Positions 34,780 to 43,951 of a stretch of 64,000 bases of DNA are shown here, piece after piece (position 1 is the first letter of the stretch; each line of letters opens with the position of its first letter). The DNA lies in NCBI GenBank assembly GCA_021300015.1, contig JAJTFB010000008.1:1-64000 (forward strand), given 5' to 3'. The position numbers were made by a program, and so were the translations under genes. The stretch comes from Pirellula sp. (GTDB taxonomy: Bacteria > Planctomycetota > Planctomycetia > Pirellulales > Pirellulaceae). The notes under the pieces are model-generated. The model did not search any database. It was not told where the DNA came from and worked only from the letters and a program-made list of their open reading frames with translations.

Positions 34780-35073
34780 ATGAGGATCATCGCCCGCAAA
34801 ACATTGGTCGAGTATTGGACTGCCAACCCTCGTTGTGAGCAGGCCCTCAAGGCTTGGTACGCAGAAGCGGAATCCGCGAGTTGGACCACTCCCGCTGAGG
34901 TGAAAGAGAAATACGGCAATGCCAGCATTCTCAAGGATGGGCGTGACGTTTTTAACGTCTGAGGTAATGAATTCCGATTGGTTGTTTGGATCAACTTCGA
35001 CTTCTACACGATCTACATTCGGTTCATAGGGACACACCAAGAGTATGACGACATCGACGCGCAAAGCATCTAA
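34780..35073 (+). pseudogene. higB: HigB-type toxin interrupted by in-frame TGA
   Basis: Read through, the frame is 97 codons: RIIARKTLVEYWTANPRCEQ, LKAWYAEAESASWTTP, then GNEFRLVVWINFDFYTIYIR and FIGTHQEYDDIDAQSI. This matches the RelE-fold HigB family (an mRNA endonuclease) over its whole normal length. At codon 61 (34960-34962) TGA replaces the codon that is usually cysteine in VFNxCGN. With TGA as stop only 60 residues are made, lacking half the fold, so the toxin should be dead. Reading frame is preserved on both sides, so the lesion is recent, a consensus error, or (less likely) recoded. The antitoxin ATG overlaps the toxin end by 29 bp. Confidence 0.85.
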
Positions 35074-35470
35074 GCCATTTCATCCTAAGGTCATCAAGAC
35101 GACTGCGGAGCATGAACTTGCGATTGCACGCATCGAGGAGCTTTTTACAGCCAAACCTGGCACGCCTAAGGGGGATGAACTTGAACTGTTGATCCTGCTC
35201 GTCGAGACCTACGAAGCAAAGGAGTTCCCAATCGATTTGCCCGACCCGATCGAAGCGATCCGTTTCCGTATGCAGCAAGCAAATCTTAAGCAAAAGGACC
35301 TGATCCCGATCTTCGGTAGCAAAAGCAAGGTATCGGAAGTCCTAAATGGAAAACGCGAACTTTCGCTATCGATGATTCGCAAGTTGGCGAGCGAATTGGG
35401 GATTCCGACTGAGGTCTTGCTCCAGGAACGCGGTGCACCGCTCGATGATGACGACTTCCTTGCACATTGA
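35045..35470 (+). CDS. higA: HigA-type antitoxin
   Basis: 141 aa, intact. Basic N-terminus, then a helical dimerisation part (EHELAIARIEELF), then an XRE-like HTH: FRMQQANLKQKDLIPIFGSK, SKVSEVLNGKRELSLSMIRK, LASELGIPTEVLL. It neutralises HigB and represses the operon through the upstream palindrome. The gene overlaps the interrupted toxin and should still be made, because the TGA is upstream of its start but coupling may be weakened. Convergent with the thioesterase gene (33-bp gap). Confidence 0.88.
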   Translation: MTTSTRKASKPFHPKVIKTTAEHELAIARIEELFTAKPGTPKGDELELLILLVETYEAKEFPIDLPDPIEAIRFRMQQANLKQKDLIPIFGSKSKVSEVLNGKRELSLSMIRKLASELGIPTEVLLQERGAPLDDDDFLAH

Positions 35471-35503
35471 GAGTGTCAAGTGTGACTGGATCGTTGACAA
35501 TGG

Positions 35504-35917
35504 TCACATGTCGATCGTCGTGCAAGTGCACGTCGAGCACGCGATGAGTCGATCGCGATTGTCGCGAATCTCGCACTCGACGAAGCCCATCCGCAATCCT
35601 CGCTGCTTGACTTTGGCCGTGGCTCTCAGCAATCGGCTCGTGACCGGACGCATGTACTGGATTTGAAGATCGACGGTCGAAAAGTCCTGGCCGCTGTCTA
35701 GCATACGGCCAAAGGCGATCCCCATCGCCGCATCGGCCAGGGCTGCTAAGACCCCGCCATGGACTCGACCCATGGGGTTGTGCAACCGCTCGTCGACCTC
35801 CAATGCCACCACGGCCAATCCCGACTCCTTGTCCTCCTGGGTCGCTTGGGCGACCTGGAATCCAATCAGTTGCGAGATCGGGGCGCTGGAAAAACGGTCG
35901 AAGGGCTCTTGTGTCAT
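35504..35917 (-). CDS. Hotdog-fold thioesterase (PaaI/YbgC-like)
   Basis: 137 aa from the ATG at 35917; the longer open frame to 36175 runs into the neighbouring gene and has no family match. The hotdog motif RVHGGVLAALADAAMGIAFG (helix with the catalytic Asp) is followed by TVDLQIQYMRPV and GLRMGFVECEIRD, typical of PaaI-type acyl-CoA thioesterases. Cytoplasmic homotetramer in the family. Divergent from the PSD1-type gene. Confidence 0.85.
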   Translation of the reverse strand: MTQEPFDRFSSAPISQLIGFQVAQATQEDKESGLAVVALEVDERLHNPMGRVHGGVLAALADAAMGIAFGRMLDSGQDFSTVDLQIQYMRPVTSRLLRATAKVKQRGLRMGFVECEIRDNRDRLIACSTCTCTTIDM

Positions 35918-36028
35918 TATTTTCGATACTTCAGAGGGCTTCAGCGGACAGATCCTCGAAATCGAGGACGGGTTTTCACTACGAGGCTGAATAACTTTAG
36001 CTATACTTGAGGATCCTCCAACTCCTAG

Positions 36029-38836
36029 TTGTCCGATTCTTTTGGCTCCGATTCCGAAATGGAAAGCACAACTCGACCCGTGTTCGCACCCCGCCTCTCT
36101 GCCGTGTTGTTCGTGTCGTCCTCGGACGATCGCGCCGGCAATCGCCGCAGCAAGTCGGCCCCGTTGAACACCCATCGCAGCGCTCTAAGGTTCCTTTTGG
36201 GGCTCCTTCTGGCGCTGTGGCTAGTGCCGATGGCTCCCTGCGAGGTTCGCGGTGCATCGCCCAGCGAAACTTCCATAGCCCCGGGCGAGCAGGTAGGGAG
36301 TTTGAAAATTCTCCCCGAGGTCCTGCACACCTCGGATCGCTACCCTGCGCAGGTTGCGGTCTTGCTCGTCGGATCCGACGGAGCGGCGGTCGATGTGACA
36401 GGCCAGACGCAGTTGACTTGGGAGGCTCAGGAGCCTGAACTTGCACGGTTCGAAGCGGGCCGATGGATCGCCTTGAAAACCGGTACAACGCAAATCACCG
36501 CCCGCTACGAACAGCCCTCGGGGTCGATCGCAGCGCAAGCGACGCTCCATGTCGCTGCGGACTCTCCGGTGGCTTTCGATCGCGAGGTGATTTCAACGCT
36601 CACACGCAGCGGTTGCAATCTCGGCACATGCCATGGAAACCTTCACGGCAAAGGTGGGTTTCGCCTGAGCCTCCGAGGCGACGATCCAATTTTTGATTAC
36701 TACCGACTGGCCGTCGAATTCGGACAGCGTCGTATCGATCCTTTTGATCCGTCCAAAAGTTTGATCCTGACGAAGGCCACCGCAGCGATAGCCCACCAGG
36801 GCGGCAAACGATTCTCAGAGGACAGTTCTCACTACAAGGCGATCCTCGATTGGATCGATCAGGGAGCCTTGCAATCGAGCGCCCCGTCGGTTACATCCCT
36901 GGAGGTCTTTCCGGCCAATCAGCGGATCGTCCAGGGGAATCGACTCGCACGGATCATCGTCCAAGCTCGCTTCGCAGACGGTACGGTCCGGGATGTGACC
37001 CGTTGGTCGAGGCTCGAACCGAGCCTGCCCTCAGGGGTCGAGGTCCAGGGTGACGGGACGATCCAGGCGGAACATGCGATGGACCTTTCGATCGGGGCGA
37101 CCTATCTCGATGGCCGCTCGGCCTCGCGCATCGTGTTTCTTGGGGACTCGAGTCTCAACCCAGTTCCCGGTCTTGCCCAAAGTCTGCTCCCTCAGGAGAC
37201 CGACCGACCCACCGACCATCCCAATGACCGAACCAATGACCATCCCTACGACCGGACCATCGCCGAGCAGTCCGAGCAGCTTCAGATTTCTTTGGCCGAT
37301 CGAGCCGACGACGGGATGTTCATCCGAAGGCTCTTTTTGGCGACCGTCGGGCGGCTACCATCGCCCGAGGAGACCTTAGAGTACCTTGCCGATCCGAGTC
37401 CGATGCGCAACGATCGGTGGATCGATCAGTTGCTTGCCGACCCGGGGTTCGACTATGCCTGGGCGATGCGTTGGAGCGATTTGGTGCGCAATGAAGACAA
37501 GGTGATGAGTTCCCGAGGAGCGAGTTTATTGCATGAATGGCTCCGTGAGCAGATCGCATCGGATCGTCCGCTTCAGGAGTGGATCGGCGAGCTCGTCTCG
37601 AGTCTCGGGAGCACGTACGAGAATCCACCGGCCTCGTTCTATAGGACTCACCGCGACGCGGAGGTCGCCGCCGAATCGTCGGCTCAGGTTTTTCTCGGCG
37701 TGCGCATCGCCTGCGCCAAATGCCATAACCACCCGTTCGACCGATGGAAGCAAGACGACTACTACGGCTTGGCCGCCCACTTCACGACCCTTGAGCGCAA
37801 GCAGATCGACAACAAGCCCAAGGATGCATTGGACAAGCACGTGATTACCGGCGACGAGGTGATCTCGCTGAGCGATAAAAAGCCTCAGATCAAGCATCCG
37901 GGGCGATCGAAGTTGGTCGGTCCTTCCGGGCTGGGATTTGATCACTCCCGAATCCCCGACGCGTCGGCAACTCAGGAGCTTGAGCCTCAGCAGAGCCGCA
38001 CGGTTCTCCAAGACTTTGCAAGTTGGCTTACCCTGGACAATCGTCAATTCGATGCCAACCTAGCCAACCGCATTTGGTACCAGTACTTTGGCCGAGGGAT
38101 CGTCGAGCCTCCGGATGACTTTCGCGAGTCGAATCCACCGAGCAATCCCGAGCTTCTCGAACAACTAGCTACGGATATGCGAGCCCAAGGCTATTCGCTC
38201 AAGCGGCTCTCGAGGAATATCTTGGCCAGTTCGACCTTTGCCCGCGCGAGCATCGCCGAGTCGAGCGATGAGAACCTCTTGCCGACAACGCCTTACTTTG
38301 CCTCGTATCCCCTTCGACGACTCGCCGCCGAGCCGTTGATCGACGCGATCAGCGAGGTGACCGGCGTACCTAGTCCACTACGAACTGGGGATGAAGACAA
38401 TTCGACGGTTTACAGTGCCATGCGAATGCCGGGTATCCCTAAGAAACCGGGCTTTTTGACCACCTTCGGGAAACCGAATCGTCTGCTTGTGTGCGAATGC
38501 GAGCGTTCGAGTCAGATCTCCCTTGGGCAATCCTTGGCCATGACCAACGGGGTCGAAATCCGGGATAAAATCGCCGCCCCGAGCAATCGCCTCGATGGGT
38601 ATGTCGAGCAACTGCAATTGCATGCCAAGGGGGATACCAGCGCGATGAGTCCCGAGCGAGTCATCGAAGAGTTGTTCTTGAGAGCTTTGTCCAGAAAACC
38701 CTCCCAACGCGAGCTTCGCAGCAGCCTTGATGCGTTGGAGCCGACAGCCAATTCGGATCGGGCCGCTGTGCGTGTGGTCTTGGAAGATCTTCTCTGGGCG
38801 CTGCTCAACAGCAAAGAATTCATGATGCTTCGCTGA
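36029..38836 (+). CDS. PSD1-type cytochrome c protein, DUF1549/DUF1553
   Basis: 935 aa, or 925 if it starts at the ATG at 36059. Signal-like hydrophobic segment LRFLLGLLLALWLVPMAP. Two bacterial Ig-like (BIG2) segments, around 90-180 and 290-370. Between them an atypical heme motif CNLGTCHG (C-x4-C-H), typical of planctomycete PSCyt1. DUF1549 includes CAKCHNHPFDRW (regular C-x2-C-H). DUF1553 follows with NRIWYQYFGRGIVEPPDDFR and FLRALSRKPSQREL. Exported, function unknown, always paired with a DUF1501 protein, as here (26-bp gap). Short repeats of PTDHPNDRTNDHPYDRT type occur near residue 395. Confidence 0.9.
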   Translation: MSDSFGSDSEMESTTRPVFAPRLSAVLFVSSSDDRAGNRRSKSAPLNTHRSALRFLLGLLLALWLVPMAPCEVRGASPSETSIAPGEQVGSLKILPEVLHTSDRYPAQVAVLLVGSDGAAVDVTGQTQLTWEAQEPELARFEAGRWIALKTGTTQITARYEQPSGSIAAQATLHVAADSPVAFDREVISTLTRSGCNLGTCHGNLHGKGGFRLSLRGDDPIFDYYRLAVEFGQRRIDPFDPSKSLILTKATAAIAHQGGKRFSEDSSHYKAILDWIDQGALQSSAPSVTSLEVFPANQRIVQGNRLARIIVQARFADGTVRDVTRWSRLEPSLPSGVEVQGDGTIQAEHAMDLSIGATYLDGRSASRIVFLGDSSLNPVPGLAQSLLPQETDRPTDHPNDRTNDHPYDRTIAEQSEQLQISLADRADDGMFIRRLFLATVGRLPSPEETLEYLADPSPMRNDRWIDQLLADPGFDYAWAMRWSDLVRNEDKVMSSRGASLLHEWLREQIASDRPLQEWIGELVSSLGSTYENPPASFYRTHRDAEVAAESSAQVFLGVRIACAKCHNHPFDRWKQDDYYGLAAHFTTLERKQIDNKPKDALDKHVITGDEVISLSDKKPQIKHPGRSKLVGPSGLGFDHSRIPDASATQELEPQQSRTVLQDFASWLTLDNRQFDANLANRIWYQYFGRGIVEPPDDFRESNPPSNPELLEQLATDMRAQGYSLKRLSRNILASSTFARASIAESSDENLLPTTPYFASYPLRRLAAEPLIDAISEVTGVPSPLRTGDEDNSTVYSAMRMPGIPKKPGFLTTFGKPNRLLVCECERSSQISLGQSLAMTNGVEIRDKIAAPSNRLDGYVEQLQLHAKGDTSAMSPERVIEELFLRALSRKPSQRELRSSLDALEPTANSDRAAVRVVLEDLLWALLNSKEFMMLR

Positions 38837-38862
38837 TGCAAGGCCGATGAAAGGGCAACACC

Positions 38863-40254
38863 ATGGCTAAAGGATGTCTGGAATTCCAACGATCGATCCA
38901 CCGTCGGCAATGCTTATTGCAAGCCAGCCAGTTTGGGCTCGCTGGCCTCCTGGGTGGCGGGCTGAATCTTGTGGGAATCGGGAGTCCCCCGAGCGACTCG
39001 AAGCCTCGCAAGGCACGAGCCAAGAGCGTGATTTTTCTGCATCAGTACGGTGGCCCTAGCCATATCGATACGTTCGACATGAAGCCCAATGCGCCCGATG
39101 GCATTCGGGGGGAATTCAAGTCCATCTCGTCGGCCGTTGCCGGTTCGCCCGTCTGCGAGTACCTGCCCCGTTGGGGGGCTCAACTCGATCGCTGGGCCCA
39201 GATCCGCAGCGTCCATCACGATATGAAGAACCACAATCCGGCATGCTACTACTCCTTGACCGGAAAGCGGCCCGCGACCGACGACATCCGACTCCGCGAT
39301 ACCCTTGAACTCTTCCCCGCGTATGGATCGAGTGTAGCGAAGTTCTCCGAGCCGGTTCCAGGGGTTCCCACCTTTGTGGCTTATCCTCACGTGCTTCGCG
39401 ACGGTGCGATCGCACCAGGGCAGCACGCGAGTTTTTTGGGCAAGCAATACGATCCTTATTTTTTTCAGTCCGATCCGAATTCCGCCGAGTTCGGTCTACC
39501 GGAATTACAGCTTCCTGCGAATATCGATTTGGCCCGTCTTCAGAGGCGCCGTGGATTGGTCGAATTGATCGATCAGGAGAAACGGCTCATCGAGCAATCG
39601 TCCGACGCAAAAGGGTTGGACCAACTCCAGCAGCAAGCGTTGAAGATTCTTTCATCGACCGGCTTGAAAGACGCCCTGGACCTCGGAAGCGAAGACCCTG
39701 CCTTGCGGGATGCTTACGGACGTTCGACGTACGGTCAATCCTGTCTTTTGGCCAGAAGGCTCGTGCAATCGGGCGTTCGGTTCGTCACGGTCTATTTCTC
39801 GCAAAGCATCGGAGGCAAAGGGAGCGAGGGGTGGGATACCCACCAAGAGAACTTCAAGGACCTGCGAGAGCGGTTGCTCCCGATGAGCGATCAGACGGTC
39901 CCTACGCTTATCGAGGACCTTGAATCCCACGGACTGCTCGAGGATACCCTTGTTTTGTGGATGGGTGAATTCGGACGGAGCCCTCAGGTCGGGGATCGGG
40001 ATGGAAAAGGGCGAGGGCACTGGCCCGATTGCTACACTGTGATGATGGCAGGTGGTGGGGTGCAAGGAGGTGCGATCTACGGCGCTAGCGACGCCAAAGG
40101 GGCTTATCCAGCTTCCGATCCGGTCGGCCCCGAAGACATCGCCGCGACCCTCTATTGGGCCTTGGGAATCGACCCTCATGCCGAAGTCTTCGACACCCAA
40201 GGCCGACCGCTTGCCATTTCGACCGGCAACCCGATCGACAAGATTTTTTACTGA
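38863..40254 (+). CDS. DUF1501 protein (sulfatase-like fold, Tat-exported)
   Basis: 463 aa. Twin-arginine-type leader [20 protein letters not shown]. Body matches DUF1501: [51 protein letters not shown] and [19 protein letters not shown], the positions where related alkaline-phosphatase-superfamily enzymes bind metal. Partner of the preceding PSD1-type protein; both are assumed to work in extracellular polymer metabolism of planctomycetes. Confidence 0.92.
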   Translation: MAKGCLEFQRSIHRRQCLLQASQFGLAGLLGGGLNLVGIGSPPSDSKPRKARAKSVIFLHQYGGPSHIDTFDMKPNAPDGIRGEFKSISSAVAGSPVCEYLPRWGAQLDRWAQIRSVHHDMKNHNPACYYSLTGKRPATDDIRLRDTLELFPAYGSSVAKFSEPVPGVPTFVAYPHVLRDGAIAPGQHASFLGKQYDPYFFQSDPNSAEFGLPELQLPANIDLARLQRRRGLVELIDQEKRLIEQSSDAKGLDQLQQQALKILSSTGLKDALDLGSEDPALRDAYGRSTYGQSCLLARRLVQSGVRFVTVYFSQSIGGKGSEGWDTHQENFKDLRERLLPMSDQTVPTLIEDLESHGLLEDTLVLWMGEFGRSPQVGDRDGKGRGHWPDCYTVMMAGGGVQGGAIYGASDAKGAYPASDPVGPEDIAATLYWALGIDPHAEVFDTQGRPLAISTGNPIDKIFY

Positions 40255-40274
40255 ACCAAAAAGAGAAAGCATCG

Positions 40275-41318
40275 ATGAGTCAATCGGTTACGATCGACGG
40301 AGTGGCACTGTCGCTTGCCAATCCAGTGAAGAATCCCATGCGTTGGATCGGCCAATCGGAACCCTTGAGGCAATTGGCCGCTTGCTGGCTGACGGTCGCA
40401 CCGGGCGATTTGCCTCTGACGCCCAGGCTTGTCGGAGTCCCAGGGGTTGGCAAGACAGCCCTTGCGATGGCCGCAGCGACGGCCCGCCAACAGGAACTCT
40501 ACATTTTCCAATGCACCGCAGACACCCGGCCCGAGGACTTGTTGGTCACCCCGGTCCTGGCCGGCAACGGCAAGATCGCTTACCACGCCTCTGCCATGGT
40601 CACGGCCATGATCCGAGGGGGCGTTTGTGTGTTGGACGAAGGGAACCGGATGAATGAAAAGTCATGGGCATCCTTGGCTCCGCTGTTCGACCAGCGTCGG
40701 TATGTCGAATCGATCGTCGCGGGGATCACCATATCGGCTCATCAAGACTTTCGAGCTGCGGTGACGATGAACCAAGACGACTCGACCTATGAGATCCCCG
40801 ACTACATCTTGAGCCGACTCCAGCCGACCCTCCAAGTTGGATTCCCGAACCGAAAAGACGAGTTGGCGATCCTGGAGTATCATCTGCCGTTTGCCGAAGC
40901 GGACATTTTGGAGCTTACCGTCGATTTTCTCCAGCAGGCCCACTCGTTGAAACTCGATTTCTCGGCCCGCGATGGGATCAATGTACTTCGGTACGCGATC
41001 AAGCGTCTTGCGGCGCAGGATTCTGGCCACCCGCTCTCGAAAGACAAGGCGTGGCATGAGGCCATCGTCGCTTGTTTGGGGGATGAGGCCTTGGATTTAG
41101 CGGCCTTGGCCGAACGCAAACGCCAAGCCCTCGGGGGCAATACTCTGCCGATGGGCCTTGATGATTTCTTTTTCGATCCGGACGATCCGCTTCGCCCGCG
41201 TCATGACGATCTCGACGATGACGATCTCGACGATGACGATCTCGACGATGAAGATCTTGATGATGAAGATCTCGATGATGCGTTGGATGATGATCCATCC
41301 GACGGCAAACGGCCGTAG
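40275..41318 (+). CDS. MoxR/CbbQ-type AAA+ ATPase with acidic repeat tail
   Basis: 347 aa from the ATG at 40275, 18 bases after the DUF1501 stop, with AAGAGAAAG upstream. Walker [10 protein letters not shown] near 58, Walker B with [13 protein letters not shown] near 120, sensor-like [11 protein letters not shown]. These are features of MoxR/NorQ-like chaperone ATPases that activate VWA-type partners. The C-terminus is a run of five DDLDD-like units encoded by a 15-bp tandem repeat (41205-41279), which is unusual for the family. Two VWA proteins lie 13 kb away on the same strand. Confidence 0.85.
   Translation: MSQSVTIDGVALSLANPVKNPMRWIGQSEPLRQLAACWLTVAPGDLPLTPRLVGVPGVGKTALAMAAATARQQELYIFQCTADTRPEDLLVTPVLAGNGKIAYHASAMVTAMIRGGVCVLDEGNRMNEKSWASLAPLFDQRRYVESIVAGITISAHQDFRAAVTMNQDDSTYEIPDYILSRLQPTLQVGFPNRKDELAILEYHLPFAEADILELTVDFLQQAHSLKLDFSARDGINVLRYAIKRLAAQDSGHPLSKDKAWHEAIVACLGDEALDLAALAERKRQALGGNTLPMGLDDFFFDPDDPLRPRHDDLDDDDLDDDDLDDEDLDDEDLDDALDDDPSDGKRP
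41205..41279 (+). repeat. 15-bp tandem repeat x5 in ATPase tail
   Basis: Five units of GACGATCTCGACGAT type (the last two GAAGATCT-GATGAT variants), each coding DDLDD or EDLDD. Copy number is likely variable between strains. Confidence 0.85.
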
Positions 41319-41398
41319 ATATCACTTTTAGCCACTTAGCCATTTAGCCACTTAGCCTGTTTGGCTAGCCACTCGCGTGGATCGTTAGGGAATCGACC

Positions 41399-43072
41399 AT
41401 GGAATCTGCATTGAACGACCACATGCTCCAGACTCAGAGGATCACGACCCCGTGGTCCCGTGGGATTCCTCGATACCTCGTGGCGATCGATCCGAAGCGC
41501 ATGGGGCATTACTTTACCGACGTGCTTGTCATCGGCGGTGGACTTGCCGGAATGCGTGCGGCGCAGGAGATCGACCCGTCGCTTCGGACGATGATTTTGA
41601 CCAAGGACAAGGTTGAGGAGTCCAACAGTGCCTATGCCCAGGGGGGGATTGCCAGCGTGTGGGACCCCGAGGACCGTTTTGATAATCACATCCAAGACAC
41701 GCTTGTTGCTGGTTGCGATTTATGTGACTTACGGACTGTCGAGATGGTGGTGCGTGAAGCTCCCGAGCGGGTCGCCGAGCTGATCCGATGGGGGACTCGT
41801 TTCGACCAACTCGATGGAGCTTTGATTCTTGGTCGCGAGGGGGGGCACTCCCATCAGCGCATCATCCACGCGCTTGGGGATGCGACCGGCAAAGAGATCA
41901 TGCGGGCGATGATTCAACATACCCGCAGCCTATCGAATGTCGAGATTTGCGAGGAGGCTTACACGATCGACCTGTTGACTTACGACGATCGATGCTGCGG
42001 TGCGATCGTTTCGATTCAGCAGCGAGCTCCAGTGCTGATCTGGGCCAAGCAAACGATCCTTTGCACTGGCGGATGTGGTCAAGTGTTCCGCGAATCGACC
42101 AATCCGCGTGTTGCGACGGGGGATGGGCACGCGATTGCATTCCGAGCCGGAGCCTTGATGCGGGACATGGAATTCATGCAGTTCCACCCGACGGTGCTCT
42201 ATATCCCGGGGAGTTCCCGAACGTTGATCACCGAAGCGGTCCGGGGCGAAGGTGCTTATTTGGTCGATGCCAATGGTTATCGATTCATGCAGGACTACGA
42301 TCCTCGGCTCGAGCTAGCCCCTCGCGACGTGGTCAGCAAATCGATCGTCGCGCAGATGGATAAGACGCAGTCGGCTTGTGTCTACCTGACCTTGGCCCAC
42401 CTCGATGCAGACTTCGTTCGGCAGCGTTTTCCTGGGATAGCCAAGGTGTGCCAGAGTTTTGGTTTGGACATCGCCAAAGACGCGATCCCGGTCCGTCCAG
42501 GCGCCCATTACATGATCGGCGGCGCGTTGGTCGACGACCAAGCTCGAACGAGCTTACCGGGTCTATGGGCTGCGGGCGAGGTGACCAGCAGCGGCCTTCA
42601 CGGGGCCAACCGCTTAGCCTCGAACAGTTTGCTCGAAGGCTTAGTCTATGGGGCTATAGCCGGCCGCCATGCTTCCAAAGCAGCCTTGCAAGACCCCACG
42701 GTATCCTTGAGCGTCCTACCGATCCAAAATCAAATGCAGGTTGCCGACCCTCAAGAAATCGATCTTGCGGATATTCGCAATTCGGTACGCTCGTTGATGT
42801 GGCGGCATGTGGGAGTCCAACGGACCGAGCAGAAGCTCGAGGAGGCACTTCAACAGCTCAATCGCTACAGCAGCTATGTCCTCTCGCACCAGCCTGGGGG
42901 CATTGAAGGCTGGGAGTTGCAAAACATGCTGACGGTCAGCCTGATGATGGCCCAGGCGGCCCTGGCGAGGACCGAATCGCGAGGGGTACACTTGCGGACC
43001 GATTATCCCAAGCTTGACAACCCGAACTGGCGCAAGCATTTGTCGATGCAAGTTCGGGATTGGGCAAAATAA
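41399..43072 (+). CDS. nadB: L-aspartate oxidase
   Basis: 557 aa. FAD-binding VLVIGGGLAGMRAAQE near residue 43, then SNSAYAQGGIASVW, the aspartate/fumarate-binding GREGGHSHQRIIHA, and GAHYMIGGALVDDQARTS followed by GLHGANRLASNSLLEGLVYG near the end. NadB oxidises L-aspartate to iminoaspartate, the first step of de novo NAD synthesis. AGGGA lies 8 bases before the ATG. An SdhA/FrdA origin is less likely because no Fe-S subunit gene is adjacent. A few C-terminal residues show the family helix-bundle. Confidence 0.9.
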   Translation: MESALNDHMLQTQRITTPWSRGIPRYLVAIDPKRMGHYFTDVLVIGGGLAGMRAAQEIDPSLRTMILTKDKVEESNSAYAQGGIASVWDPEDRFDNHIQDTLVAGCDLCDLRTVEMVVREAPERVAELIRWGTRFDQLDGALILGREGGHSHQRIIHALGDATGKEIMRAMIQHTRSLSNVEICEEAYTIDLLTYDDRCCGAIVSIQQRAPVLIWAKQTILCTGGCGQVFRESTNPRVATGDGHAIAFRAGALMRDMEFMQFHPTVLYIPGSSRTLITEAVRGEGAYLVDANGYRFMQDYDPRLELAPRDVVSKSIVAQMDKTQSACVYLTLAHLDADFVRQRFPGIAKVCQSFGLDIAKDAIPVRPGAHYMIGGALVDDQARTSLPGLWAAGEVTSSGLHGANRLASNSLLEGLVYGAIAGRHASKAALQDPTVSLSVLPIQNQMQVADPQEIDLADIRNSVRSLMWRHVGVQRTEQKLEEALQQLNRYSSYVLSHQPGGIEGWELQNMLTVSLMMAQAALARTESRGVHLRTDYPKLDNPNWRKHLSMQVRDWAK

Positions 43073-43083
43073 GAGCGGCTCGA

Positions 43084-43911
43084 TCAGGTTCCTTTGCGGA
43101 ACTGTTCGAGCAATCGCCCTGGGCTACCCATGATGTTGTAACCGGAATCGACGTGAAGGATTTCGCCGGTGATTCCGTTGCTATAGGAACTCAGCAGGTA
43201 GGATCCTGAGCGACCGACCTCTTCGTGGGTCACGCAGCGGCCCAGGGGGGCGACGTAGTCGTAGTATTCTTGCATCTCGCCGACACCGGCGGCAACACCG
43301 GCCAGGGTCTTGAGGGGACCTGCGCTCACGCCGTTGACGCGGATGCCTTGAGGGCCAAGATCGTAGGCGAGGTATCTGACGGTCGCATCGAGTGCGGCCT
43401 TGCAGATCCCCATGACGTTGTATCCGGGGACGCATTTTTCGCCGCCGAAGTAAGTCATCGTCAGGACCGAGGAGTCGGGTTTGAGCATGCTGCGAGCGGC
43501 GTTGGTCACCGAGATCAAGCTATAGACACTCACGTCCATGGCCAGTTTGAAGCCTGCTCGGCTGGTCTCGACGGTATCTCGCGTCAGGTCGTCTCGATCA
43601 GCAAACGCGATGGAGTGGAGCAGAAAGTCGATTTGTCCGAAGTCCTTGGCAGCCGCGTCCATGAAGTTCTTGACCTGCTGGTCGTCTTGGACATCCAAGG
43701 GTCTTAGGAAAGCCGTTTGGGCCGGGTATTGCTCGACGCACTTGCTGACTCGAAGGTGGTTCTTTTTCTTTTCGTCATCGGGTTTGTCTGGCAAATGGGA
43801 GAAACCGCAAATGCCGCCTTGTTCCATGATTTCTTTGGCGATGGCCCAAGCGATTGAGCGATCGTTGGCCACTCCTAGAATCAGTCCTTTTTTGCCTTCG
43901 AATAATTTCAT
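43084..43911 (-). CDS. fabI: Enoyl-[acyl-carrier-protein] reductase [NADH]
   Basis: 275 aa from the ATG at 43911 (AAAGG about 10 bases upstream); an ATG 18 bases earlier is also in frame. Rossmann start GLILGVANDRSIAWAIAKE, active-site YNVMGICK near residue 163 (Y-x6-K), and GIRVNGVSAGPLKTLAG after it. It carries out the last reduction of fatty-acid elongation, NADH-dependent. Ends converge with nadB (12-bp gap). Confidence 0.92.
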   Translation of the reverse strand: MKLFEGKKGLILGVANDRSIAWAIAKEIMEQGGICGFSHLPDKPDDEKKKNHLRVSKCVEQYPAQTAFLRPLDVQDDQQVKNFMDAAAKDFGQIDFLLHSIAFADRDDLTRDTVETSRAGFKLAMDVSVYSLISVTNAARSMLKPDSSVLTMTYFGGEKCVPGYNVMGICKAALDATVRYLAYDLGPQGIRVNGVSAGPLKTLAGVAAGVGEMQEYYDYVAPLGRCVTHEEVGRSGSYLLSSYSNGITGEILHVDSGYNIMGSPGRLLEQFRKGT

Positions 43912-43951
43912 GGGACAATTGCCTTTCATAGAGAAATCATGGAAACGTGAA

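Noticed and set aside
34960-34962. Firm claim of selenocysteine in HigB
   Set aside because: No SECIS hairpin recognised and no sel genes in the window; kept only as a secondary possibility.
35918-36175. Longer start for the thioesterase
   Set aside because: Overlaps the PSD1-type gene and carries no family sequence; ATG at 35917 fits the family.
43225-43707. 160-codon plus-strand frame opposite fabI
   Set aside because: fabI is unambiguous on the other strand.
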